This document shows, piece after piece, positions 1-7,349 of a stretch of 8,105 bases of DNA; position 1 is the first letter of the stretch; every line of letters begins with the position of its first letter. Source of the stretch: Clostridiales bacterium (GTDB taxonomy: Bacteria > Bacillota > Clostridia > Saccharofermentanales > Saccharofermentanaceae); the NCBI GenBank assembly GCA_016930475.1, contig JAFGGR010000143.1, forward strand, positions 1 to 8,105. The letters are read 5' to 3'. A program made the translations under genes and the position numbers. A model generated the notes under the pieces. That model saw only the letters and a list, made by a program, of their open reading frames with translations. It made no database searches and was not told the origin of the DNA.

Positions 1-456
1 ATCCGTGAAGGATCTATTCGGTCAGCGGTTGCGATCGGTGCACTTCTTTCCGAGGGGATCGGCGACACGATACGCGTTTCACTGACCGGCGATCCGGTCA
101 AAGAGGTGGAAGCGGCATATTCGATGCTGAAAGCCCTATCGCTGAGACAGCACGGTATGACGCTCGTTTCATGTCCGACTTGCGGACGGACCGCCGTCCC
201 CCTGATCGAGGTCGCCGAGCGCATTGAGGAAATGATTCGGGATTTACCGTATCATCTGAAGGTAGCCGTGATGGGTTGTGCCGTGAACGGCCCGGGAGAG
301 GCTCGCGAGGCCGACATCGGAATCGCGGGCGGCAACGGTGAATTCTTGTTATTCAAAAAAGGAGTCATCATCGGAAAGGTTTCTCCGGCGGAGGTCTACG
401 ATGTCCTTTTGAATGCCATACACGAGCTCGGCCGGGAAACACACGACATCAAATAA
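1..456 (+). CDS. ispG: IspG (GcpE), 4-hydroxy-3-methylbut-2-enyl diphosphate synthase, C-terminal 151 residues (5' end outside window)
   Basis: IspG is the cytosolic iron-sulfur enzyme of the MEP isoprenoid pathway that reductively converts methylerythritol cyclodiphosphate to HMBPP. The reading frame is open from base 1, so the gene enters from the left. The fragment begins with the conserved stretch around GIGDTIRVSLTGDP (bases 58-99). It then shows CPTCGRT (Cys codons at 172 and 181) and MGCAVNGPGEA (Cys codon 277, Glu codon 298). These are the three Cys and one Glu ligands of the [4Fe-4S] cluster. The spacings of 32 residues between the second and third Cys and 7 between the third Cys and Glu agree with the family. 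The stop TAA is at 454-456. The gene lies 22 nt before polC, an arrangement common in Clostridia, and the two are probably co-transcribed. Nothing is missing from the visible part. Confidence 0.97.
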   Translation: MREGSIRSAVAIGALLSEGIGDTIRVSLTGDPVKEVEAAYSMLKALSLRQHGMTLVSCPTCGRTAVPLIEVAERIEEMIRDLPYHLKVAVMGCAVNGPGEAREADIGIAGGNGEFLLFKKGVIIGKVSPAEVYDVLLNAIHELGRETHDIK

Positions 457-458
457 TC

Positions 459-469
459 AAGGAGCAGGA
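459..469 (+). promoter_or_regulatory. Ribosome binding region of polC
   Basis: AAGGAG at 459-464 lies 14 nt before the ATG at 479, which is long. A second, weaker AGGA at 466-469 lies 9 nt before it. Together they favour the ATG at 479 over the upstream in-frame ATG at 413, which lies inside ispG and has no such site. The AAGGAG starts only three bases after the ispG stop codon, so translation of polC may be coupled to that of ispG. Confidence 0.6.
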
Positions 470-478
470 CAGATATCC

Positions 479-3400
479 ATGAGTGATCTTCATCAATTCG
501 TCCGGTCGTTTTCGGACAATGACCGTTTGATTCTTGCGGCCACGCGCATACCCGGTCAAATCCAAAGAATAGATATGGACTCCGACTCGAAAGGTTTGGA
601 GATCGTATTGATGTTCGAAAACGACATTCCCGACGGTGATGCTCTGATCCTTTTCGAGCACGAGATCCGGGGTGAACTCGGCATTTCACATGTCCGATTT
701 CATCTGACGGGGGACGCTCTGAATAATGTTGCGGATATCGTCGCCGGGCCGCTGAGATCCTGGGTGATGGAGGCAATATCACATCAGAATCCGCTTCTGC
801 GACCGTTGGCGGACGAGACCGATTTTGTGGCTGAGGATCATTGTGTTGTCGGAACCGTCGATTATCCGGCCGCTCCATTTCTGATGAAGGAATTCGCTCA
901 ATATGCCGAGCAATTTACGGAAAAATACCTTCCCTCCAAGTGTGCATTTTTTCTGAAAAGCAGTGTGATGGATCCGGAGGCGGCGAGGCGGGAGAATGTC
1001 CGACGCTACGAAAAGAAGATCTTGCATCAAGCCGGAGAGGCTTTATTGCGGCAAAATGCCCTTTCCGGGGGCGGATCCGATCGAAAGAGCGGGTCGGCCG
1101 GCGCAGTGGCTCCCGCAGAACCTCCCAAAGGCGGAAAGACCGCCTCCGATCATTCCTGGGAACGAAAAGCCGAACAGGTCTCCAAAGAGGCGGAAAGCTT
1201 TAAGAGAAAAAGATCCAGGGACGCCGAAGCGGCCGGGCCGGATTGGGGCAGGATGAACGATGCCCTTCCTTTCATAAAAATCGGCGATATGAACGAGTCG
1301 ACCGGTACAGTCCTTTTCGAGGGAAAAATCGAAATCGACAATATGATACTGACGAAATCCGGAAGAAAAGTATTGGTGAAGTTCTATGCGACGGATGATA
1401 CCGGAAGCATATCGTGTGTCAGTTTTCTTTCCCCCAAGGACGCGGATCTGTTTTCCGAAACGTTTGCTTCCGGCGGGCATGCGCGGATCCAAGCGGATGT
1501 CTGTTTTGATGCGCGGTATACGAGGGATCTCAGTGCCACCGTCGCGGGGATACGCATCGCTCAGGCTCCGAAGAAACGGGTGGATGACGCGTTGATCCGG
1601 AGAGTCGAACTGCATTGTCACTCCAAGATGAGCGAGAAGGACGCGGTCGTGAACGTCGCGGATCTGATCGAAGAGGCCGCCCGAATGGGGCACCCGGCCT
1701 GTGCGCTGACCGATCATGGTGTGGCGCAGGGCTTTCCGGAAGCGGCGGAGGCAGCGGGCAAGTTCAGAAAGTCGAATCCGAACAGCACGTTTAAGGTCAT
1801 TTACGGTATGGAAGGGTATCTGGTTGACGACGGCCCCTGTCCGGTCTTTTTTCCGGAAGAGAGAGATGCTCCCGCCCGCGCGTTTATCGCACTGCGGGTC
1901 GAAACCTCCGGCACGGATCCGATTCGCGATCGAATCGTCTCGGTGAAAGCCGCGCGATTTGACCGACGGGAGGACGGACGATTCGAATGCACCGACACGC
2001 TTTTCGAGCAGGTACCTTCGGCGAATGATGAAGGGCAGGATTCGGATCATGATGATGCGGCGGTCGACCTTTTTCCGATGCTCGGGAGGATCGCCGAATT
2101 CATCGGAAAGGATGCGGTCTGCGGTACGGACGTGCTGAAAGGTCTCTCTTTTCTTCGTTATGCGGGATTTGATGCCGATATCGAAAATCACGTTCGCTAT
2201 CGCGTCAAGTTCAACCCGGTCGCCGCAGACATCGAAGCCCTTTCGGAGGTGCTCCGGGGGCAGGAAGGCAGAAGCGGGGACGGCTCGCCGGAAGATGCCA
2301 TATCTGCAGGCCCGGAGGCCTGTGACGAGATGCTTTTACGAGACGCCGAGGTAATGGCCGCGGCGATCCGAAAACACGGCATTTCGGATTTATCGGAACT
2401 GAATGTCGTTGCCGGAAAAGCCCCGAACAGTCAGATTCTCTCCCGGAAGCAGACCGTATACCATATCGTTTTTCTCGCACAGAATAATCTGGGGTTATAC
2501 CACCTGTACCGTCTGATCTCGGATTCTCATATTCGATACTTCTCCATGCGGCCGAGGATCCCCAGTTCGCTTCTTCGATATTTCCGCGACGGATTGATCA
2601 TCGGAAGCGCATGCGAGCGCGGCGAGGTGTTCAGTCGGATCCGAACACATTATACGATGAGTAACCTGGATTATACCATGGCCTGCCGCTCTCTCGCGGA
2701 GGACCCGTCGTTTCTGCAGATTTGCTCGCAATACGATTATCTTGAGATCCAACCGATCACAAATAACGCGTTCTTATTGCGCGACCCGGACAGCGGCTTG
2801 CACAGTGAAGAAGATCTAAAAAACCTGAACCGACTCGTGCTTTTCGCGGGAGAGACGCTCGGAATCCCAGTCTGCGCAACGACCGATGCGCATTTTCTCG
2901 AAAAAAAGGATGGGGAGTTCCGAAAATATCTCCTGATGGATATGGGGTACAAGGACGCCGAGTTTGGTTGCGATTTATATTTTCGGACGACGCGGGAGAT
3001 GCTCGATGAGTTTTCCTATTTGGGCGCGGACCGCGCGGAGGAAGTGGTCGTTACCAATACAAACGCAATCGCCGACCGCATCTCGCCTTATATCAAACCT
3101 TTCCCGCACGGCACTTTTCCTCCGGTCATCGAGTCCGCGGCGGACGAAGTCACGCGCGTCACAATGGAAGCGGCTTCGAAGTTGTATGCTTATAGGGGTG
3201 AGATCGCTCCGATCGTCGAGGACCGTGTCCGCAAGGAACTGGATTCCATCATCGGGAACGGGTTTGCGATCATGTATTACATCGCCTATATGCTGGTCAA
3301 AAAGTCCAATGAAGACGGCTATATCGTCGGATCCCGAGGCTCAGTCGGGTCGTCTCTTGTGGCCACGCTGTGCGGTTTGACGGAGGTGAATCCGCTGCCG

Positions 3401-5005
3401 CCGCATTATCGCTGCCCCGATTGTGCCTATTCGGAATTTGACACCTCCGGCCGGCATGGATCCGGTTACGACCTTCCGGCCAAGGATTGCCCGCATTGCA
3501 GGACTCAAATGATTCGCGACGGCCAGGAGATCCCGTTTGAAACCTTCCTCGGTTTTTACGGGGACAAGCAGCCGGATATCGATCTGAATTTTTCGGGTGA
3601 GTATCAAACAAGGGCTCACCACTATGTTGAGGAGCTCTTCGGCTCGAGCCATACTTTTCGAGCGGGGACGATCTCCTGCTACGCCGAAAGAAACGCGGAG
3701 GCGGTCGTCCTGAAAATCAGCGAGCAGACCGGGGAGGGGATCAACCGCGCAGAGGTCCGAAGAAGATCAATGGGGTTGATCGGGGTCAAAAGGACGACCG
3801 GACAGCACCCGGGTGGCATTGTCGTTGTTCCCAGGGAAATGGAGATCTATGAGTTTACGCCTATCCAGCATCCCGCAAACAAAGCGGACGCAGGGGTCAT
3901 CACCACACATTTTGACTTTAAGGCGATGCACGATACCATATTAAAGCTCGATATCCTCGGCCATGACGATCCGACCGTACTTCGCATGCTCAGCGATTTG
4001 ACCGAAGTCGACGTCCGAACCATTGAGATCACCGACCCAAAGGTCCTGTCACTCTTCATTTCAACGGACGGTCTGGGCATCCGGGACCCGAATTATAAGA
4101 CGGATTCCGCGACGCTCGGCCTGTCTGAAATGGGAACCTTCATGGCGCGTGACATGATTGCGGAAACGAAACCGTCGAAGTTTTTCGATCTGGTTCAGTT
4201 GATGGGTCTGTCGCACGGTACCGACGTGTGGAACGGAAACGCGCAGGACCTGATTCGCAGTAAAACATGCACGCTCGAAAATGTTATCGGTTGCCGCGAC
4301 AGCATAATGATCGAATTGATACACCGCGGCCTGGAAAACAAGGAGGCGTTCGATATTATGGAGCGCGTCCGCAAGGGCAGGGGACTTTTGCCGGAGCAAG
4401 AGGAATCGATGAGAAAGCACAATGTGCCTGAATGGTATATTGAGTCCTGCAAAACGATCAAGTATATGTTTCCCAAATCTCATGCCGTCGCCTACGCAAT
4501 TTCCTCCCTGCGGATCGCTTGGTTCAAGGTCTACTATCCGGAAGAATACTATTGCGCCTTCTTCTCGATCCGCGCGGATGAGTTCGACGGCGACACGATG
4601 TGTCGCGGTATTGAATCGGTAAGGAATCGCAGAAAAGAACTTCACACCGGCTTTTCATCGCGCAAGCAGACCGAAAAGTCCCAGTACTTCATCTATGAAC
4701 TGATCGAGGAGATGTACGCGCGAGGGATCGAGTTCATGCCCGTCGATTTGGACAGATCCCAGGCGGACCGCTTCGTAAAAGCGGGACCGGGGAAAATACT
4801 TCCCCCGATCAACGCGATCACATCCGTCAGTACCGCGATGGCCAATGCGATCTGCGCGGCGCGGGAAGAGAAGCCGTTCACCACCCGTGAGGACGTATTG
4901 AACCGAAGCGGTATCGGTCCGGCGGCGCTCGACAAGCTCATTGCGTCCGGCATTCTCGACCATTTGCCCGCGTCGGTTCAGATAGACCTTTTTTCGATGC
5001 TGTGA
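479..5005 (+). CDS. polC: PolC-type DNA polymerase III alpha subunit with a degenerate DEDDh exonuclease domain
   Basis: PolC is the replicative DNA polymerase of low-GC Gram-positive bacteria. It acts at the fork with the beta clamp and tau. With the ATG at 479 it has 1508 residues, against about 1437 in Bacillus subtilis (from memory). Domains, roughly: N-terminal region 1-190; charged Gly/Ala/Pro/Lys-rich linker 190-262; OB fold 265-370; PHP domain 375-455 and 655-810, split by an exonuclease-like insert; polymerase core 860-1350; helix-hairpin-helix region to the end. Seen directly: the VGSRGSVGSS loop (950-959), a Cys4 zinc site (C979, C982, C1004, C1007), catalytic PDIDLNF (D1033, D1035) and D1158 in KLDILGHDD, and a C-terminal clamp-binding QIDLF (1501-1505). 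The PHP metal ligands are all present: H379, H381, D388, H413, E445, H662, C712, D803, H805. Oddity: exonuclease motif I reads LRVETSG (Asp replaced by R473), motif II is TDVLKG (550-555) instead of HNxxFD, and motif III keeps D622 but not its His. The product is probably an active polymerase without classical proofreading. Confidence 0.97.
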   Translation: MSDLHQFVRSFSDNDRLILAATRIPGQIQRIDMDSDSKGLEIVLMFENDIPDGDALILFEHEIRGELGISHVRFHLTGDALNNVADIVAGPLRSWVMEAISHQNPLLRPLADETDFVAEDHCVVGTVDYPAAPFLMKEFAQYAEQFTEKYLPSKCAFFLKSSVMDPEAARRENVRRYEKKILHQAGEALLRQNALSGGGSDRKSGSAGAVAPAEPPKGGKTASDHSWERKAEQVSKEAESFKRKRSRDAEAAGPDWGRMNDALPFIKIGDMNESTGTVLFEGKIEIDNMILTKSGRKVLVKFYATDDTGSISCVSFLSPKDADLFSETFASGGHARIQADVCFDARYTRDLSATVAGIRIAQAPKKRVDDALIRRVELHCHSKMSEKDAVVNVADLIEEAARMGHPACALTDHGVAQGFPEAAEAAGKFRKSNPNSTFKVIYGMEGYLVDDGPCPVFFPEERDAPARAFIALRVETSGTDPIRDRIVSVKAARFDRREDGRFECTDTLFEQVPSANDEGQDSDHDDAAVDLFPMLGRIAEFIGKDAVCGTDVLKGLSFLRYAGFDADIENHVRYRVKFNPVAADIEALSEVLRGQEGRSGDGSPEDAISAGPEACDEMLLRDAEVMAAAIRKHGISDLSELNVVAGKAPNSQILSRKQTVYHIVFLAQNNLGLYHLYRLISDSHIRYFSMRPRIPSSLLRYFRDGLIIGSACERGEVFSRIRTHYTMSNLDYTMACRSLAEDPSFLQICSQYDYLEIQPITNNAFLLRDPDSGLHSEEDLKNLNRLVLFAGETLGIPVCATTDAHFLEKKDGEFRKYLLMDMGYKDAEFGCDLYFRTTREMLDEFSYLGADRAEEVVVTNTNAIADRISPYIKPFPHGTFPPVIESAADEVTRVTMEAASKLYAYRGEIAPIVEDRVRKELDSIIGNGFAIMYYIAYMLVKKSNEDGYIVGSRGSVGSSLVATLCGLTEVNPLPPHYRCPDCAYSEFDTSGRHGSGYDLPAKDCPHCRTQMIRDGQEIPFETFLGFYGDKQPDIDLNFSGEYQTRAHHYVEELFGSSHTFRAGTISCYAERNAEAVVLKISEQTGEGINRAEVRRRSMGLIGVKRTTGQHPGGIVVVPREMEIYEFTPIQHPANKADAGVITTHFDFKAMHDTILKLDILGHDDPTVLRMLSDLTEVDVRTIEITDPKVLSLFISTDGLGIRDPNYKTDSATLGLSEMGTFMARDMIAETKPSKFFDLVQLMGLSHGTDVWNGNAQDLIRSKTCTLENVIGCRDSIMIELIHRGLENKEAFDIMERVRKGRGLLPEQEESMRKHNVPEWYIESCKTIKYMFPKSHAVAYAISSLRIAWFKVYYPEEYYCAFFSIRADEFDGDTMCRGIESVRNRRKELHTGFSSRKQTEKSQYFIYELIEEMYARGIEFMPVDLDRSQADRFVKAGPGKILPPINAITSVSTAMANAICAAREEKPFTTREDVLNRSGIGPAALDKLIASGILDHLPASVQIDLFSML
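1844..2395 (+). other. Degenerate DEDDh exonuclease insert within PolC (residues about 456-639)
   Basis: This segment sits where PolC proteins carry the DnaQ-like 3'-5' exonuclease, inserted in the PHP domain after VDDGP. The fold is still recognisable by alignment from memory with B. subtilis PolC: FIALRVETSG followed by IVSVKAARF matches YVVFDVETTG followed by IIELAAVKV. A C-terminal helix, RDAEVMAAAIRKHG, matches YDTEATAYLLLKM. Of the five DEDDh positions only E475 and D622 remain. Motif I Asp is R473, motif II Asp is replaced (about G555), and motif III His is about E617. The LTGIT segment after motif I is replaced by an acidic run (residues 516-531), and the NHRLNTL segment before motif III is not recognisable. 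The frame is open throughout and both flanks stay in frame. Confidence 0.8.
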
Positions 5006-5018
5006 GAGAATGAAAAGC

Positions 5019-5024
5019 GGAGGA
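5019..5024 (+). promoter_or_regulatory. Ribosome binding site of priA
   Basis: GGAGGA at 5019-5024 is a strong Shine-Dalgarno sequence, 5-6 nt before the ATG at 5030. It lies in the 24-nt gap after the polC stop and fixes the priA start. No terminator or promoter is visible in this gap, which supports co-transcription with polC. Confidence 0.85.
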
Positions 5025-5029
5025 CCGAT

Positions 5030-7261
5030 ATGATCGCCACCGTCGTTTTACGTGACTGCGTGCGTCGAACCGACCGCGAATATGATTATAACGTTCCGGA
5101 GCACTGCGAAGGCAAAATTCGCCCCGGGCAGTTTGTGCGCGTGCCGTTCGGCGGCGGAAACAGAACGGAAACGGCTTTAGTCCTCGACCTTGTGCAGAAG
5201 AGCGAATACACATCCGCGCTCAAGTCCGTGTTGGAGATCATCGACGAGCAGCCGGTGCTTTTCGAGGATCAGATGGGACTCATTCATCTGGTTCGAGCCC
5301 GATACTCATGCACACACGGTGATGCGATCCGGCTCATGGTCTCGTCCGTCGTTACCGAACATAAGGACAAGACATGTCAGGTCGCTTGCCTGGCGGACGA
5401 AGAGCGGGCACTTTCGGTCCTTGTCGAGAATGAGCTCAACAGTCTCGCGCAGATCCGGGTCCTGGAACTGCTGTTAGAAAGCAAAGAAGTACCGATCAGC
5501 GAGATCATGAACGCGCTGTCGGTTTCGCGTTCCCCGATCCAATCCCTCCGCGAAAAGGGGCTGATCGAGATCCATCGTCGGAAGTCCGTTGAGGCGAATG
5601 CTCCGGCCGAGGAAGAGGAGGAGCTTTTCGAGGATGCGTTTGTCCCGGAGCTTACGGACAGCCAGAAAAGTGCGGTCGACTCCATTTTGTCCGGCGGGGC
5701 ACCGAGCGAATGTCTTCTTTTCGGCGTGACCGGAAGCGGGAAGACGGAAGTGTATCTTCAGTGCGCCGATCGGATCGTTTCCGAGGGAGGCAGTGTCATC
5801 TTTCTTGTACCTGAAATATCGCTGACGCCTCAAATGATCCGCTGGGTCCGGGAGCGTTTCCCGAACGGGCTGGCTGTGTTGCACAGCCGGCTGACACCGC
5901 GCGAGCGTTACGAGCAGTGGGACAAGATCCGAAAAGGAGAAGCCCGCGTCATCGTCGGCGCCCGTTCGGCGATTTTCGCGCCGGCGGTCGATCTGCGACT
6001 GATCATTGTCGACGAAGAACAGGATACCTCTTATAAATCCGAGACTCATCCGCGATACCATGCCCGGGATGTCGCGAGAATGCGATCGCGACTTTCCGGA
6101 GCGATACTGGTATTCGGATCGGCGACACCGGCGGTTGAGACCTATTTCTCCGCGGTATCGGGATATACGCGACTGCTGACCTTGCCGGAGCGTGTGAAGG
6201 AAGCGCGGATGCCGAAGGTGAGTATCGTGGATATGCGCGAGGAACTCATCAAGGGCAACCGGTCGATCCTGAGTCGGGCACTTTGCTCCGGTATGAATGA
6301 CGCGCTCGGGCGCGGCGAGCAGGTAATGCTTTTTTTAAACAAAAGAGGGTATTCAAGTTTTCTGCTGTGTCGGGCTTGCGGAAATACGATCCTGTGCCCG
6401 CACTGTTCGGTCACCATGACGCTTCATGCTCCCGGAACGGGAAGAAAGCCCGTCCTGGTTTGCCATTACTGTATGCACGTACGCAAAGTGCCGGAGACAT
6501 GCCCGGAATGCGGAAGCTCACTCCAGGGCAAAATGGGAACAGGCACACAGCAGTTGGAGGAGACCGTTCAGGCGATGTTCCCCGATCGTCGGGTCATCCG
6601 GATGGATCAGGACACGACTGCCGGCAGAGGAGCGCATGCGCGGCTCCTGAACGCTTTTCGCAAAAAGGAAGCGGACATTCTGGTCGGCACGCAGATGATC
6701 GCGAAAGGTCATGATTTTCCCTCGGTGACCGTCGTCGGTATCATCAGCGCGGACATGCTGATCCGCGCGTCCGATTTCAGAGCGGGCGAGCGAGCCTTCC
6801 AGTTGATCACTCAAGCTTCCGGACGAGCGGGCAGGGGAGATAAGCCCGGAAACGTTTATATCCAGACTTATCAACCGGAGGACGAGATCATCAATTATTC
6901 GGCGAAATCCGATTATGAGGGCTTTTTCGAAAAGGAGCTTGAGTACCGAAAGCGGCTCGGTTATCCGCCGTTTCTTGCGTTCGGGAACCTGGTGTTGTCC
7001 AATCCGGACGAGACATTGGGACGGGAGCAGATCCAGGAGGTGAAGGATTATCTTTTAACTCTTGTTCCCGCGATATCGGACGGATCCGCTCGTGTCTTCG
7101 GACCCGGGCCGGCCTTCGTTTACAAACTGCGGGACCGATACCGATTCCAGATCAATATAAAGGCCAGAAACAAAAGCGGATTGGCGGATATTTTCACTCG
7201 TATCCAGGAGCGTTTCTCCGATTCCGGTTTCACAATGCACACGGATATCGATCCGTACTGA
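5030..7261 (+). CDS. priA: Primosomal protein N' (PriA), replication-restart 3'-5' helicase
   Basis: PriA recognises stalled or repaired forks and starts reloading of the replicative helicase. It is a superfamily 2 helicase in the cytoplasm. The protein has 743 residues, close to the E. coli enzyme (about 732). The N-terminal DNA-binding domain shows REYDYNVPE and VRVPFGGG. Walker A is GVTGSGKT (232-239, K238). Motif II is DEEQ (328-331), where the family normally has DEEH. SATP follows as motif III. The zinc-binding insert keeps all eight cysteines in four pairs: C447/C450, C456/C459, C478/C481, C491/C494. GTGTQQLEE, MIAKGHDFP and the arginine-finger motif VI QASGRAGRG (from 595) are present, and the C-terminal domain reaches YPPF and beyond. 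A Glu-rich linker at about residues 190-200 separates the N-terminal domains from the helicase. The gene lies 24 nt after polC and is probably the last gene of that unit, since a terminator follows. In many Bacillota priA instead follows gmk, rpoZ and coaBC. Confidence 0.97.
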   Translation: MIATVVLRDCVRRTDREYDYNVPEHCEGKIRPGQFVRVPFGGGNRTETALVLDLVQKSEYTSALKSVLEIIDEQPVLFEDQMGLIHLVRARYSCTHGDAIRLMVSSVVTEHKDKTCQVACLADEERALSVLVENELNSLAQIRVLELLLESKEVPISEIMNALSVSRSPIQSLREKGLIEIHRRKSVEANAPAEEEEELFEDAFVPELTDSQKSAVDSILSGGAPSECLLFGVTGSGKTEVYLQCADRIVSEGGSVIFLVPEISLTPQMIRWVRERFPNGLAVLHSRLTPRERYEQWDKIRKGEARVIVGARSAIFAPAVDLRLIIVDEEQDTSYKSETHPRYHARDVARMRSRLSGAILVFGSATPAVETYFSAVSGYTRLLTLPERVKEARMPKVSIVDMREELIKGNRSILSRALCSGMNDALGRGEQVMLFLNKRGYSSFLLCRACGNTILCPHCSVTMTLHAPGTGRKPVLVCHYCMHVRKVPETCPECGSSLQGKMGTGTQQLEETVQAMFPDRRVIRMDQDTTAGRGAHARLLNAFRKKEADILVGTQMIAKGHDFPSVTVVGIISADMLIRASDFRAGERAFQLITQASGRAGRGDKPGNVYIQTYQPEDEIINYSAKSDYEGFFEKELEYRKRLGYPPFLAFGNLVLSNPDETLGREQIQEVKDYLLTLVPAISDGSARVFGPGPAFVYKLRDRYRFQINIKARNKSGLADIFTRIQERFSDSGFTMHTDIDPY

Positions 7262-7278
7262 CGGTCCGGTGTTCCATC

Positions 7279-7307
7279 ACCTCGGATGAGATCGATCCGT
7301 GGTTTTT
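7279..7307 (+). terminator. Probable intrinsic terminator after priA
   Basis: ACC-T-CGGAT (7279-7287) pairs with ATCCG-T-GGT (7295-7303) around a 7-base loop. This gives 8 base pairs with one internal T-T mismatch, followed by a short T run (TTTT, 7304-7307). It begins 18 nt after the priA stop. The stem is modest and the T tract short, so it may be leaky, letting some transcripts continue into def and fmt. Confidence 0.55.
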
Positions 7308-7311
7308 AGAC

Positions 7312-7325
7312 GGAGGAGTTCCTCC
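7312..7325 (+). repeat. Short inverted repeat GGAGG / CCTCC
   Basis: GGAGG (7312-7316) and CCTCC (7321-7325) are perfect complements around a 4-base loop, AGTT. The left arm looks like a ribosome binding site, but no start codon follows at a useful distance (the next ATG is at 7349). No T run follows, so it is not a terminator on the plus strand. It could be a small hairpin or simply chance; its role is unknown. Confidence 0.35.
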
Positions 7326-7330
7326 TCATC

Positions 7331-7342
7331 GCCGAATTCGGC
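7331..7342. promoter_or_regulatory. 12-bp perfect palindrome overlapping the -35 region of the def promoter
   Basis: GCCGAATTCGGC reads the same on both strands. It lies 10 bp upstream of the -10 hexamer and covers the place where a -35 element would sit, and no good TTGACA-like sequence is visible there. That position would suit an operator. A palindrome of this length is expected once or twice by chance in a window this size, so the regulatory reading is a guess based on location. Confidence 0.3.
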
Positions 7343-7349
7343 ACGTTTA

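Noticed and set aside
413..478. 22-residue N-terminal extension of PolC from the ATG at 413
   Set aside because: It would start 44 nt inside ispG without a ribosome site and adds a low-complexity Ser/Thr/Asn/Gly stretch. The ATG at 479 has Shine-Dalgarno-like sequences before it.
1046..1266. Lys/Gly/Ala/Pro-rich stretch in PolC as a foreign insertion
   Set aside because: PolC proteins normally have a charged flexible linker between the N-terminal domain and the OB fold at this position, so it is expected.
1043..2191. Open frame of 382 codons on the minus strand inside polC
   Set aside because: It lies wholly opposite polC coding sequence, is Arg/Ser/Pro-rich like a GC-driven shadow frame, shows no recognisable domain, and the plus frame here aligns with PolC OB, PHP and exonuclease regions.
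1844..2395. Loss of PolC exonuclease motifs caused by a pair of compensating frameshifts
   Set aside because: The plus-frame translation still aligns with the exonuclease on both sides of each altered motif (VETSG, IVSVKAARF, FLRYAGF, RDAEVMAA). The other frames do not show DxE, HNxxFD or HxAxxD. The changes look like true substitutions.
4061..4645. Open frame of 194 codons on the minus strand inside polC
   Set aside because: It is opposite the highly conserved polymerase core, resembles no family I know, and has no visible ribosome site or separate context.
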